36,678 nt of DNA, from positions 1 to 36,678 of the forward strand of contig JAKPFN010000064.1 of NCBI GenBank assembly GCA_029551395.1. Reading direction: 5' to 3'. Position numbers and translations under genes: made by a program. The DNA is from Armatimonadota bacterium (lineage in GTDB: Bacteria > Armatimonadota > UBA5829 > DTLH01). Positions 1-7,800 of this stretch are shown in pieces. The first letter of the stretch is position 1, and each line of letters opens with the position of its first letter. The notes beneath the pieces are model-generated. The model worked only from the letters and a program-made list of their open reading frames with translations. It did no database searches and was not told the origin of the DNA.

Positions 1-4
1 TCTG

Positions 5-140
5 CCAGGTTAGCTCCCGCAGCCAAACGGTACAATCTAGCATTATTCACCAAAACCATGCGCCCTGCTTCTCGCCTGCGGGAACTGGATTGCAGCAGAT
101 TAAAAAGCTAGAGGAAATTTGGCGTTCCCGCAGGATAAAA
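5..140 (+). repeat. Dispersed hairpin repeat, copy 1 (truncated by the window edge)
   Basis: This 136-bp block is closely similar to 889-1025. It holds one complete hairpin: CCTGCGGGAAC (75-85) pairs perfectly with GTTCCCGCAGG (124-134) across a 38-nt loop. It also holds the right arm GCTCCCGCAGC (13-23) of a second hairpin whose left arm would lie before base 1. I do not recognise the family. The arms do not fit the integron attC core (RYYYAAC/GTTRRRY). Confidence 0.85.
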
Positions 141-259
141 AGGAGTACATACCTCTGCTGGAACAGATACGAAAGGACTTACGTGCCAAGCGCGACACTG
201 CGCCTAAAGTATCGCTTGCAGAGGTAGAGTGGGCGCTCAAGATACTCAAGAAGTCGTAA
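119..259 (+). pseudogene. Small ORF or gene remnant entering from the hairpin repeat
   Basis: This frame is open from just inside the right side of repeat copy 1 to a TAA at 257-259. It encodes about 46 residues rich in Lys, Arg, Glu and Leu, including EYIPLLEQIRKDLRAK and EVEWALKILKKS, which look like real amphipathic helical protein. The only possible start in the window is a TTG at 119 with GAGG four bases upstream; the frame is closed by a TAA just before that. Either it is a very small gene that uses the repeat for its start, or it is the 3' end of a gene cut off when the repeat arrived. The peptide is not one I recognise. Confidence 0.4.
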
Positions 260-365
260 GAGCGTATCAATGCACCAACCATAGCTACAAATGCCTGGCG
301 ATGAGCGAATGCAAGTTGCCAGGCATTCGTCAGTCCTTTCCGATGCATTGCAGGATACGATAGGT

Positions 366-749
366 ATGAAGAAGGAACAAGATAAAGAAGCCGAAGATTG
401 GCTTGACCAGCTTTATAAGGATTTGGCAACAGAGCCTTTATACCAGAAGTCACCGGAGGATATACCAGACCGTGTGGCGATGGAGATTAGTGGCTACACG
501 CCCGAACTACAGGAGGCGGTGAGAAGAGTGATCGGCAAGTGGCTCCAGAGTCCAGACCCGAACAAAGTGGACAACGCTCTCGATTTGGCCTACAGGCTAA
601 AGACGACCGAGCACCTGCCTATGTTGGAGAGGTTGTATGAGGATATTAGGTTGGGCCGTTCTAGCTTGCCTAGCTTCTGGCATACCTCTTCTCACGAAGT
701 TGCTGATTCGGTTAGGCTAATAATCGAGCATCTGTCTGCAAACGAATGA
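366..749 (+). CDS. Hypothetical small soluble protein
   Basis: This 127-residue protein starts at ATG 366 (MKKEQDKEAEDW), preceded by purine-rich AGGATACGATAGGT. The frame is open further upstream to an ATG at 291, but that stretch lacks the helical character of the rest. The protein is acidic and mostly alpha-helical, with no membrane segment, signal peptide or cysteine cluster. The segment around VDNALDLAYRLKTTEHLPMLERLYEDI resembles HEAT-like helical pairs, but I assign no family. It lies between two copies of the hairpin repeat and is followed within 20 bases by a strong terminator, so it is probably transcribed alone. A small accessory-gene product is the safest reading. Confidence 0.55.
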   Translation: MKKEQDKEAEDWLDQLYKDLATEPLYQKSPEDIPDRVAMEISGYTPELQEAVRRVIGKWLQSPDPNKVDNALDLAYRLKTTEHLPMLERLYEDIRLGRSSLPSFWHTSSHEVADSVRLIIEHLSANE

Positions 750-764
750 TGCGACTGCGATAAG

Positions 765-802
765 AGACGGAGGGGGGATATATGGTTCCCCTCCGTCTAT
801 TT
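765..802 (+). terminator. Intrinsic terminator after the 366-749 gene
   Basis: AGACGGAGGGG (765-775) pairs perfectly over 11 bp with CCCCTCCGTCT (788-798), with a 12-nt loop, and is followed by ATTTTC. It lies 15 bases after the stop codon of the gene at 366-749. Confidence 0.8.
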
Positions 803-847
803 TCGATTGTGATGATGGATATAAGCTCATATACAAGTATTTAATAT

Positions 848-1025
848 GCTGCGGGAGCGCCGTGTATAGGAAGGCTGATGGTTATCTACCAGGTTAGCTC
901 CCGCAGCCAGACGGTACAATCTATCATAATTCGTCTAAAACCATGCATTCTGCTTCTCGCCTGCGGGAACTGGATTGCAGTAGATTCGATAGCCGGAGGA
1001 AATCTGGCGTTCCCGCAGGATAAAA
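848..1025 (+). repeat. Dispersed hairpin repeat, copy 2 (two tandem hairpins)
   Basis: This is the fullest copy. Hairpin A pairs GCTGCGGGAGC (848-858) with GCTCCCGCAGC (897-907). Hairpin B pairs CCTGCGGGAAC (960-970) with GTTCCCGCAGG (1009-1019). Both stems are 11 bp and perfect, and both loops are exactly 38 nt. A and B differ at two stem positions, and each change is matched by a compensating change in the partner arm. The part from 889 on is closely similar to copy 1 (5-140). The short ORF that can be read through it at 878-1063 is probably not a gene. Confidence 0.85.
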
Positions 1026-1150
1026 AAATGTCAGGGCTACTAATAGCTTATACTGGACGGTAGCCTTTGTTGTAAGCTGCTTTTATGGTGCTGAAACTGC
1101 TTTGGTTGAGTACTGGTCCAGTCCTGAAGCCGCAAAGTAGGAGGTATAGC

Positions 1151-1534
1151 GTGTCTTACTCACTTAGTAAATATGGCAACTTGATAATAACGCTTACGGC
1201 ATATTGTGGAGCTGAAATGTTATTCTTGTTGTTTGGATTTGCTGTACTGCCCGTCAGTAACACTGTAATGCTAGTTCTGACAATGGTCGCAGTAGCAAGT
1301 CCTTTTCTCGGTGAAATCGTTGAACTTAAAATTGCTCCATTAGATCACTTCAATAGGAGCTGGTTTCGACAGCCATTGGTTCGCGGCAGCGTCTACTTTA
1401 CCCCCTTATCATTAGCCTATATTGGTCGTATCTATCATTCGATGTTAATTATATCGGTTGTGGTGTTTGCGAGCATTGTCTTACGTGTACTATATGCGGT
1501 TGTTTTTACCACAATCAAAAATAAGCAGGCTTAG
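1151..1534 (+). CDS. Hypothetical four-helix membrane protein
   Basis: This 127-residue protein starts at GTG 1151, chosen because AGGAGG (1139-1144) sits six bases upstream. A longer frame from 1085 has no ribosome site. The product is strongly hydrophobic, with about four membrane segments: roughly residues 8-32 (LIITLTAYCGAEMLFLLFGF), 36-55 (NTVMLVLTMVAVASPFLG), 80-95 and 98-122 (MLIISVVVFASIVLRVLYAVV). It ends in a short basic tail (IKNKQA). I recognise no family. It lies between repeat copies 2 and 3 without conserved neighbours, so it looks like accessory DNA. Its dependence on a GTG start and absence of context leave the function open. Confidence 0.55.
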   Translation: MSYSLSKYGNLIITLTAYCGAEMLFLLFGFAVLPVSNTVMLVLTMVAVASPFLGEIVELKIAPLDHFNRSWFRQPLVRGSVYFTPLSLAYIGRIYHSMLIISVVVFASIVLRVLYAVVFTTIKNKQA

Positions 1535-1577
1535 GATGAACTCGCAGAGCTACACCAAATCAGTTTATATGTTCTAT

Positions 1578-1637
1578 GCTGCGGGAACTGGATTGTGCAA
1601 GATCGATTAGCTGTTGGAAATCTGGCGTTCCTGCATC
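1578..1637 (+). repeat. Dispersed hairpin repeat, copy 3 (single decayed hairpin)
   Basis: GCTGCGGGAAC (1578-1588) faces GTTCCTGCA (1627-1635), again across exactly 38 nt. The loop starts TGGATTG and ends GGAAATCTGGC, as in the B hairpins of copies 1 and 2. One G-C pair has become G-U and the outer end no longer pairs. It begins 43 bases after the stop of the membrane-protein gene. Confidence 0.75.
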
Positions 1638-1816
1638 TATGAAAAAGCGGTTATTGTCAAGACCCGTTATTGATAAACAGCTGTTATGGCCGGCTTTTTA
1701 GTGCTGGCAAGCATCTATTCGCTTTCAAAAGAAGCAAGATGTTCTATTCGCATTGGGGCCGGTCAATCAGCATAACGACGTCAATGCGTCCTGCGGGAAC
1801 ACGACCTCGCCCCATA
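1638..1816. other. Non-coding flank downstream of the IS110 transposase
   Basis: No gene is visible. The stretch holds a near direct repeat (1707-1722 GCAAGCATCTATTCGC and 1734-1751, the same with a 2-base insertion and small changes) and an orphan hairpin-repeat arm CCTGCGGGAAC at 1790-1800, 17 bases from the transposase stop. No partner arm lies at the expected distance. This flank could hold the end of the insertion sequence and possibly its bridge RNA, which is inference. Confidence 0.4.
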
Positions 1817-2854
1817 TCATCTTGCCTGGCCAGTTAGAGCTTTGCGTATTGACTTGCCATCCGGACGATATGGCTCCATTCTTACAAGCATAAAGTAAAT
1901 AGCAACCAGCAGTTCTCTTGCCGCTGCCACTATTGCCTTATTGTGCCCTTTCTTTGGCAGCAGCCTCATATACAGGTCCCTTACCTTTCCATCCTGTCTT
2001 ATTGCATGTTGAGCTGCTTCTACAAGAATCCACCTCAACCATCTTGATCCTTCCTTGGTGATGCGTCCTCTACGCACTGTTTCTCCTGAGGAATCCTCAG
2101 ATGGATGTAGTCCTGAATAGCTGACTAGACTCCCAGAGCTATAAAACCTGCTAATATCTCCTATCTCGGCTAACACAACAAGTGCGGTAAACTCCGCTAT
2201 ACCTGGAATGGTAGTCAAAAGCATTGCACGAAGGTCCACATGTGCCCTGTGCTTTATCTTCTCTTCAAGATGTGCTATCTGCCTTTCTATCGACTCAAGC
2301 AACTCAAGGTTTGAGATAATGATAGTTTTGGCAGTATCATTTACCTCCAGAGCCTGCAGAAACTGCCTTCCCTTCTTGCCAAACAAGTCCGTATATCCGT
2401 GCTTTATCCAGTTACTAGTGAGGATCGCATGGATACGGTTCTTGATTCTCGTGGACATCCTTCTCAATGACGCCCTGCTTCTCACCAACTCCCTTAGTGC
2501 TCGACAGTCAGTTGATGGAACATATGCTTCCGGCAGCAGATCCCCTTTAAGCAGCATTGCGAGTCTCAGGGCATCATTGCGGTCTGTCTTCACTCGTGAC
2601 ATACCTATAAGTCTGGCTTCTCTAGCATGGCAGATATGAACATCATGCCCCATCCACACAAGTAGGTCGTAGATCATCCCCCAGTTGTGGGTCGCTTCCA
2701 ATGCTACGCTGACTGGTTGGGTAAACCGTCCGAACAATCCAGTCAATGACTCTTTGTCATTGCCAATCCTACACTCAATTGTCTTTGCACCTGATTCATC
2801 CAATGCACAAACCTGAAGTGTCCTCTTGTGTACATCCATCCCAACGTATAACAT
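1817..2854 (-). CDS. IS110-family transposase (DEDD recombinase)
   Basis: This 345-residue protein belongs to the IS110 family, whose members recombine DNA guided by a bridge RNA encoded in the element's non-coding ends. The start is ATG 2854, with GGAGG eight bases upstream; a GTG at 2884 lies above that ribosome site. The RuvC-like N-terminal domain carries the acidic set D7 (VGMDVHK), E53 (ALEATHNWG) and D91/D94 (KTDRNDA). The middle is helical and probably coiled-coil. The C-terminal Transposase_20 domain contains TTIPGI, LVSYSGLHPSEDSSGE (with serines where the catalytic Ser is expected) and a basic RRGRITKEGSRWLR stretch. Length is normal and no frameshift is seen, so the gene may be active. 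Element ends cannot be fixed because this family usually lacks terminal inverted repeats. Confidence 0.95.
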   Translation of the reverse strand: MLYVGMDVHKRTLQVCALDESGAKTIECRIGNDKESLTGLFGRFTQPVSVALEATHNWGMIYDLLVWMGHDVHICHAREARLIGMSRVKTDRNDALRLAMLLKGDLLPEAYVPSTDCRALRELVRSRASLRRMSTRIKNRIHAILTSNWIKHGYTDLFGKKGRQFLQALEVNDTAKTIIISNLELLESIERQIAHLEEKIKHRAHVDLRAMLLTTIPGIAEFTALVVLAEIGDISRFYSSGSLVSYSGLHPSEDSSGETVRRGRITKEGSRWLRWILVEAAQHAIRQDGKVRDLYMRLLPKKGHNKAIVAAARELLVAIYFMLVRMEPYRPDGKSIRKALTGQAR

Positions 2855-2889
2855 ATTCTTGGCCTCCTTTGGGTCTTGTTTCACCCCAA

Positions 2890-2907
2890 GTGTAGCTCAT
2901 GCTACAC
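2890..2907. repeat. Perfect palindrome just upstream of the transposase
   Basis: GTGTAGC (2890-2896) and GCTACAC (2901-2907) form a 7-bp stem with a 4-nt loop, 35 bases upstream of the transposase start. It may be a subterminal inverted repeat or a hairpin in the leader or bridge RNA of the IS110 element. Nothing decides between these. From here to 3027 no gene is seen. Confidence 0.5.
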
Positions 2908-3027
2908 ATGGAGGCCACTAGCTTTTTCATTACATCAGCATAGAAAACAGAGCCTTTAATTGGAGTATGCCCATTGAATGTCTGCTTGTCAATATCTTAG
3001 ACACAAATCTATAGAATATATTTCAAT

Positions 3028-3062
3028 AAAAAAGCCCGGAGCAAATTCTTTACTCCGGGCTT
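3028..3062 (-). terminator. Intrinsic terminator of the hydrogenase operon
   Basis: On the minus strand a 10-bp perfect stem (3053-3062 with 3032-3041) encloses an 11-nt loop and runs into six T residues. It lies 24 bases after the hydA stop. It also separates the hydrogenase operon from the insertion sequence. Confidence 0.93.
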
Positions 3063-3085
3063 ATAACCTCGCTGCTATATAACAG

Positions 3086-4861
3086 CTACTTTACTAACTC
3101 TTCGACCTTCTCGCACTCACATGATCCTGCTGCAGGATACTTCTGCCGCTTCGTGTAGTGAGTGTGCAGGAGTTCGTGGCTCTTGTGAGACAGCGGTTTA
3201 GTGAGGAACTCCTCGTAAAGCGCTATTACGGCGGGATTCTCATGCGATTTCCGGATGGTCATCGCCTCATCCTCGTCATAGATACCTTTCATACGAGCCA
3301 GACGGATCTCATTGGTCGTCGGAATTGGCTGGCCGCCTCCTCCAAGACACCCGCCTGGGCAGCACATGATCTCGATGAAGTGGTAATCAGCCTCACCGGC
3401 TACTACCTTGTCCATCAGCTTCCGTGCATTCGAAAGTCCGCTTGCCACAGCAACCTTTACGTCAAGATCACCGACCTTGACAGTCGCTTCCTTCACTCCC
3501 TCGAGTCCACGAACATCAGTAAGGTTCACGTTCTCAAGAGTCTGACCGGTCACGACCTCGTATACGGTCCTGAGAGCAGCTTCCATAACACCTCCGGTAG
3601 CTCCGAAGATGACTGCAGCACCAGTCGAGATGCCAAGCGGATCATCAAACTGACCATCCGGCAGGCTTGTGAAGTCCATACCCATCTCACGGATCATCTT
3701 TGCGGCTTCGCGAGTGGTCAGAACCGCATCGATGTCCGGTCCGGCGTTCGTTGCAGACATTTCCTCTCGTCCAGCCTCATACTTCTTAGCCGTACAAGGC
3801 ATTATCGAGACAACGTAAACATCCTCTGGCTTAAGTCCCATCTTTTCCGCATAATAGGTCTTTGCCAGAGCGCCGAACATCTGCTGAGGACTCTTGCAAC
3901 TCGATACATGCGGCAGAAGCTGCGGATAGAAGTGCTCGATGAACTTGATCCATCCCGGTGAACACGATGTAGTCATCGGAAGCACTCCGCCATTCTGCAG
4001 CCTATGCAGCAGCTCATGGCCTTCTTCCATAATGGTAAGATCAGCCGAAAAATCAGTATCGAATACCTTGTCGAAGCCCATCTGCCGAAGCGCAGTAACC
4101 ATTTTGCCTGTTACGCGGGTTCCCGGAGCCATTCCGAACTCTTCGCCAATGGCTACTCGGACAGCCGGAGCCGTTTGGACCACTACATGCTTCGTCGGGT
4201 CAGCAAGTGCCTTCCAGACTGCCTCTGTGGAGTCTTTCTCATACAGCGCATTTACAGGACAGACTGTAATACATTGCCCGCAGTTGACACACGCGACCTC
4301 TGAAAGCTCTTTTCTGAGAGCCGGCACAACCGCAGTATCAAAACCTCTCTCCACCGGGAAGAGAGCACCAACGCTCTGCACCTGATGGCAGACCGTTACG
4401 CACCTGCGGCAAAGTATGCACTTGCTGCTGTCTCTGACGACACTCGGCGATGAAAGATCCAGTGTTGCTTTAGGCATTGCACCCTCAAACCTGGACTTGT
4501 CAATACCAAGCTGCCTTGAAACCGCCTGCAGTTCGCAGTTCAAGCTGCGTCCACAGATTGTGCATTCCTGCCTGTGTGCTGAAAGCATCAGTTCCACAAC
4601 TGCTCTTCTTGCAGACCTGACTCTCGGAGTGTTGGTCTTGACCACCAATCCCTCACTTGCAGGATATACGCAGGATGCTACAAGGCCGCGAGCGCCTTCG
4701 ATCTCCACAAGGCAGACCCGGCAAGCGCCAATCGCGTGAACATTCTCCAAATAGCACAGTGTTGGGATGTGTATCCCTGCGGATTTCGCTGCCTGAAGGA
4801 TTGTGCTGCCCTTCGGCACTGTTACTTGCTTACCGTCTATAGTTAAGGTTAAGTTCTCCAT
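3086..4861 (-). CDS. hydA: [FeFe] hydrogenase catalytic subunit HydA (NAD-linked, bifurcating type)
   Basis: This is the 591-residue cytoplasmic catalytic subunit for H2 formation and uptake. The start is ATG 4861 (MENLTLTIDG), with GAGGTAA six bases upstream overlapping the hydB stop; a frame from 4891 lacks this. Domains in order: plant-type [2Fe-2S] domain with C36, C47, C50 and C64; His-Cys3 [4Fe-4S] motif (HRQECTICGRSLNC); two 4Fe-4S motifs (CILCRRCVTVC, CVNCGQCITVC); H-cluster domain with L1 TSCSPGW (C300-S301), L2 MPCTAKK and L3 CCPGGCLGGGGQP; and a C-terminal small-subunit-like domain. Length and layout match the HydA of trimeric HydABC enzymes. The L1 motif has Ser where the classic TSCCP has its second Cys; I recall this from NAD(P)-linked enzymes such as HndD but cannot verify it here. 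It is the last gene of the operon. Confidence 0.96.
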   Translation of the reverse strand: MENLTLTIDGKQVTVPKGSTILQAAKSAGIHIPTLCYLENVHAIGACRVCLVEIEGARGLVASCVYPASEGLVVKTNTPRVRSARRAVVELMLSAHRQECTICGRSLNCELQAVSRQLGIDKSRFEGAMPKATLDLSSPSVVRDSSKCILCRRCVTVCHQVQSVGALFPVERGFDTAVVPALRKELSEVACVNCGQCITVCPVNALYEKDSTEAVWKALADPTKHVVVQTAPAVRVAIGEEFGMAPGTRVTGKMVTALRQMGFDKVFDTDFSADLTIMEEGHELLHRLQNGGVLPMTTSCSPGWIKFIEHFYPQLLPHVSSCKSPQQMFGALAKTYYAEKMGLKPEDVYVVSIMPCTAKKYEAGREEMSATNAGPDIDAVLTTREAAKMIREMGMDFTSLPDGQFDDPLGISTGAAVIFGATGGVMEAALRTVYEVVTGQTLENVNLTDVRGLEGVKEATVKVGDLDVKVAVASGLSNARKLMDKVVAGEADYHFIEIMCCPGGCLGGGGQPIPTTNEIRLARMKGIYDEDEAMTIRKSHENPAVIALYEEFLTKPLSHKSHELLHTHYTKRQKYPAAGSCECEKVEELVK

Positions 4862-4865
4862 TAGC

Positions 4866-7800
4866 TTACCTCGTTTCCAGGCTGCACGCATCGCAGCGCA
4901 GACATCTGTTGGCTTCTTTAACAGCCTCGTCTCTGGAGAATCCCAACTCTACCTCTGCCTTCGATGACCGTTTTTCAACTGAAAGCGTCGGCATCTTGGC
5001 TCTTGGAGTCTCCACGATGTCGTCAACATCCTCGGGAACACCGGGGATTACGATGTCTTCTATGTCAGATGGTATCTCACCAGTCCCGCCAAGGAACCTG
5101 TCGATACCCTGAGCAGCCTTCACACCTGCACCGATCGCTTCAATGACCGTCGCAGGACCAGTAACTGCGTCACCTCCGGCAAAAATACCTTCTGCAGAGG
5201 TTTTACCTTCCAGTCTATCAGCCCAGATCTTACCACGCTTGGTTTCCAGGGTGTTGCCGCCAAGGAAGTCCAGTTCAGGCTCCTGGCTGATAGCGGATAT
5301 GACCGAATCAACCGGCAAGTCGATTATAGCGCCTTCGACCGGTTTCGGACTCCGTCTGCCGCTCTTATCGAACTCTCTCAGCTCAAGAAGCTGGCACTTC
5401 AGAGTCTTGACCTTGCCGTTCTCACCAATAATCTCTGTTGGGGCCATGAGGAACTTGATCTTGATCCCCTCGAGCTCTGCTTCGTGGATCTCATACGGAT
5501 CAGCGGGCATATCCTCGCGAAGCCTTCGGTAGACGATGGTGACTTCCTTCGCGCCCAGCCGATGAGCTGTTCTGGCAGCATCGATAGCAGCGTTACCGCC
5601 GCCGACAACCGCCACCTTCTCACCAACTGAGACAGGTTTACCAAGCTGAACATCCCGCAGGAACTTGATCGAGTCATATACTCCATCCAGATCCTCACCA
5701 GGGATTTCAAGCGTCCAGCTCTTGTCTGCACCAACTCCAACGAACACCGCATCAAAGCTCTTCTTGATATCTTCGAACGAGATATCCTTTCCGACTCTGG
5801 TGTTGGTCTTAATAACCACGCCCAGATCCTCGATAGCCTTGATTTCCTGTCTGAGAACAGCCTTCGGCAGCCTGTACTCGGGGATACCCCACATCAGCAT
5901 ACCGCCTGCCTCGGGCAGAGCCTCAAAGACGGTCGGGCTGTGACCCATTCTCGCAAGATGGAAGGCCGCCGTAAGTCCGGCCGGACCGCCGCCGATGATA
6001 GCAACTGTCTTACCGGTTCTTTCCGGTCTGCATTTGACTGCCGGCAGTTTGTTTTCTTTGAGTTCCAGATCAGCAACGTATCTCTTGAGATTGCGGATCG
6101 AAAGAGGCTCATCAATCTGGCTTCTGCGGCATTTGTTCTCGCATGGCGCGTTGCAGACTCGTCCGCATACGGCTGCAAACGGGTTGTGGTCGCGGACGAT
6201 ACGCAATGCTTCGCCGAACCTGCGCTGGGATATGAGCGATACATACTTCGGAACGCTCGTTCCTGCCGGGCAGGTATGCGAACAAGGCGCTTCGAACAAA
6301 GAACTGCACACGCAGGCAGGACACTTCTTATCCCGAACATGTGCTTCATATTCATCCCGGAAATATCTCAGGGTTGAAAGTACCGGGTTCGGAGCTGTCT
6401 GGCCGAGTCCGCAAAGTGCAGAGTCCTTAATCCTCTGGCCGAGTTCCTCAAGCAGCTCGATATCGCCTTCCTTGCCTTCTCCATGAGCAATCCGGTCTAG
6501 AATCTCAAGCATTCGCTTGGTTCCAACGCGGCAAGGTGTACATTTTCCGCAAGACTCATCCTGGATGAAGTCAAGGAAGTATCTGGCAAGGTCTACCATA
6601 CATGTATTCTCGTCCATGATGATGAGACCGCCGGAACCCATCATAGCACCGAGTTGAATCAATGAATCGTAGTCCATCGGGACATTCAGGTGCTCTTTGG
6701 GAATACATCCGCCGGAAGGACCGCCTGCCTGGGCAGCCTTGAACTTCCTTCCGTTACCAATACCGCCGCCTATATCATAGATAATCGTGCCGAGGTCGGT
6801 TCCCATTGGGACCTCAACAAGACCTGTATTGTTGATATTGCCTGCAAGGGCGAATATCTTGGTTCCCTTACTCTTCTCTGTTCCAATCTTAGAGAATTCA
6901 TCGGCGGTCATGTTGATAATAAGCGGAACATTCGCGTATGTCTCAACGTTATTCAGGACCGTCGGGCTTTCCCACAGACCGGAGTGTGCTGGGAACGGAG
7001 GTCTCGGGCGAGGCTCACCACGCTTACCCTCTATGGAAGCCATCAAGGCTGTTTCTTCTCCGCAGACAAACGCACCGGCGCCCATTCTGATCTCCAAATT
7101 GAACTTATGGCCAGTTCCAAGGATGTTATCGCCAAGAAGTCCATACTCTCTGGCCTGAGAAAGCGCATGCTCAAGTCTCTCTATGGCAAGCGGATACTCT
7201 GCTCGAACATAAACGTAACCCTGAGATGCTCCGATTGCATAACCACCAATGATCATGCCCTCGATGACCGAATGCGGGTCACCTTCAAGAAGACTTCTGT
7301 CCATGAACGCGCCTGGGTCACCTTCGTCAGCGTTGCAGAGGATATACTTCTGCTCTCCCTTTGCATCAGCAGCAAACTGCCACTTCAGGCCTGTAGGGAA
7401 GCCGCCGCCGCCTCGACCGCGCAGCCCACTCTTCTTGATCTCTTCAATGACCTGTGCGGGAGTCATCTCTGTCAATACTTTCCCAAGCGCAGCGTAGCCG
7501 TCTCGGGCAATATATTCATCAATGTTGCTGGGATCTATAACGCCGCAGTTTCGAAGCACAAGCTTCTTCTGCAGCTTGAAGAACGGGATATCTTCGATTG
7601 TTCCGCCAACACCATCGCCTTGTCCGTTCTTATGAACCAGGTCTTCGACGACTCTACCTTTTAGAAGATGCTCTTCGACTATTCGGACGGCATCTTCTGC
7701 TTTAAGCTTCTGATAGAACGTGCCCTCAGGGGCAACTACAATAACCGGTCCCAGATCACAGGAACCAACACATCCCGTCTGGATAACCCGGATTTCATTC

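Noticed and set aside
878-1063. Small ORF of 61 codons across repeat copy 2
   Set aside because: It is almost entirely repeat sequence, and the same frame is interrupted by stops in copy 1.
5-1637. Integron attC sites
   Set aside because: Hairpin size fits, but the arms (GGGAAC/GTTCCC) break the RYYYAAC/GTTRRRY core and no integrase gene is in the window.
2208-2639. Plus-strand ORF of 143 codons opposite the transposase
   Set aside because: It is antisense to the conserved IS110 domain and lacks a ribosome site.
3158-3961. Long plus-strand ORF (267 codons) opposite hydA
   Set aside because: It lies wholly antisense to the conserved H-cluster domain, has no ribosome site, and its translation has no family features.
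6690-7664. Long plus-strand ORF (324 codons) opposite hydB
   Set aside because: It is antisense to the NuoF core; open only because of the codon bias of the real gene, and its sequence looks random.
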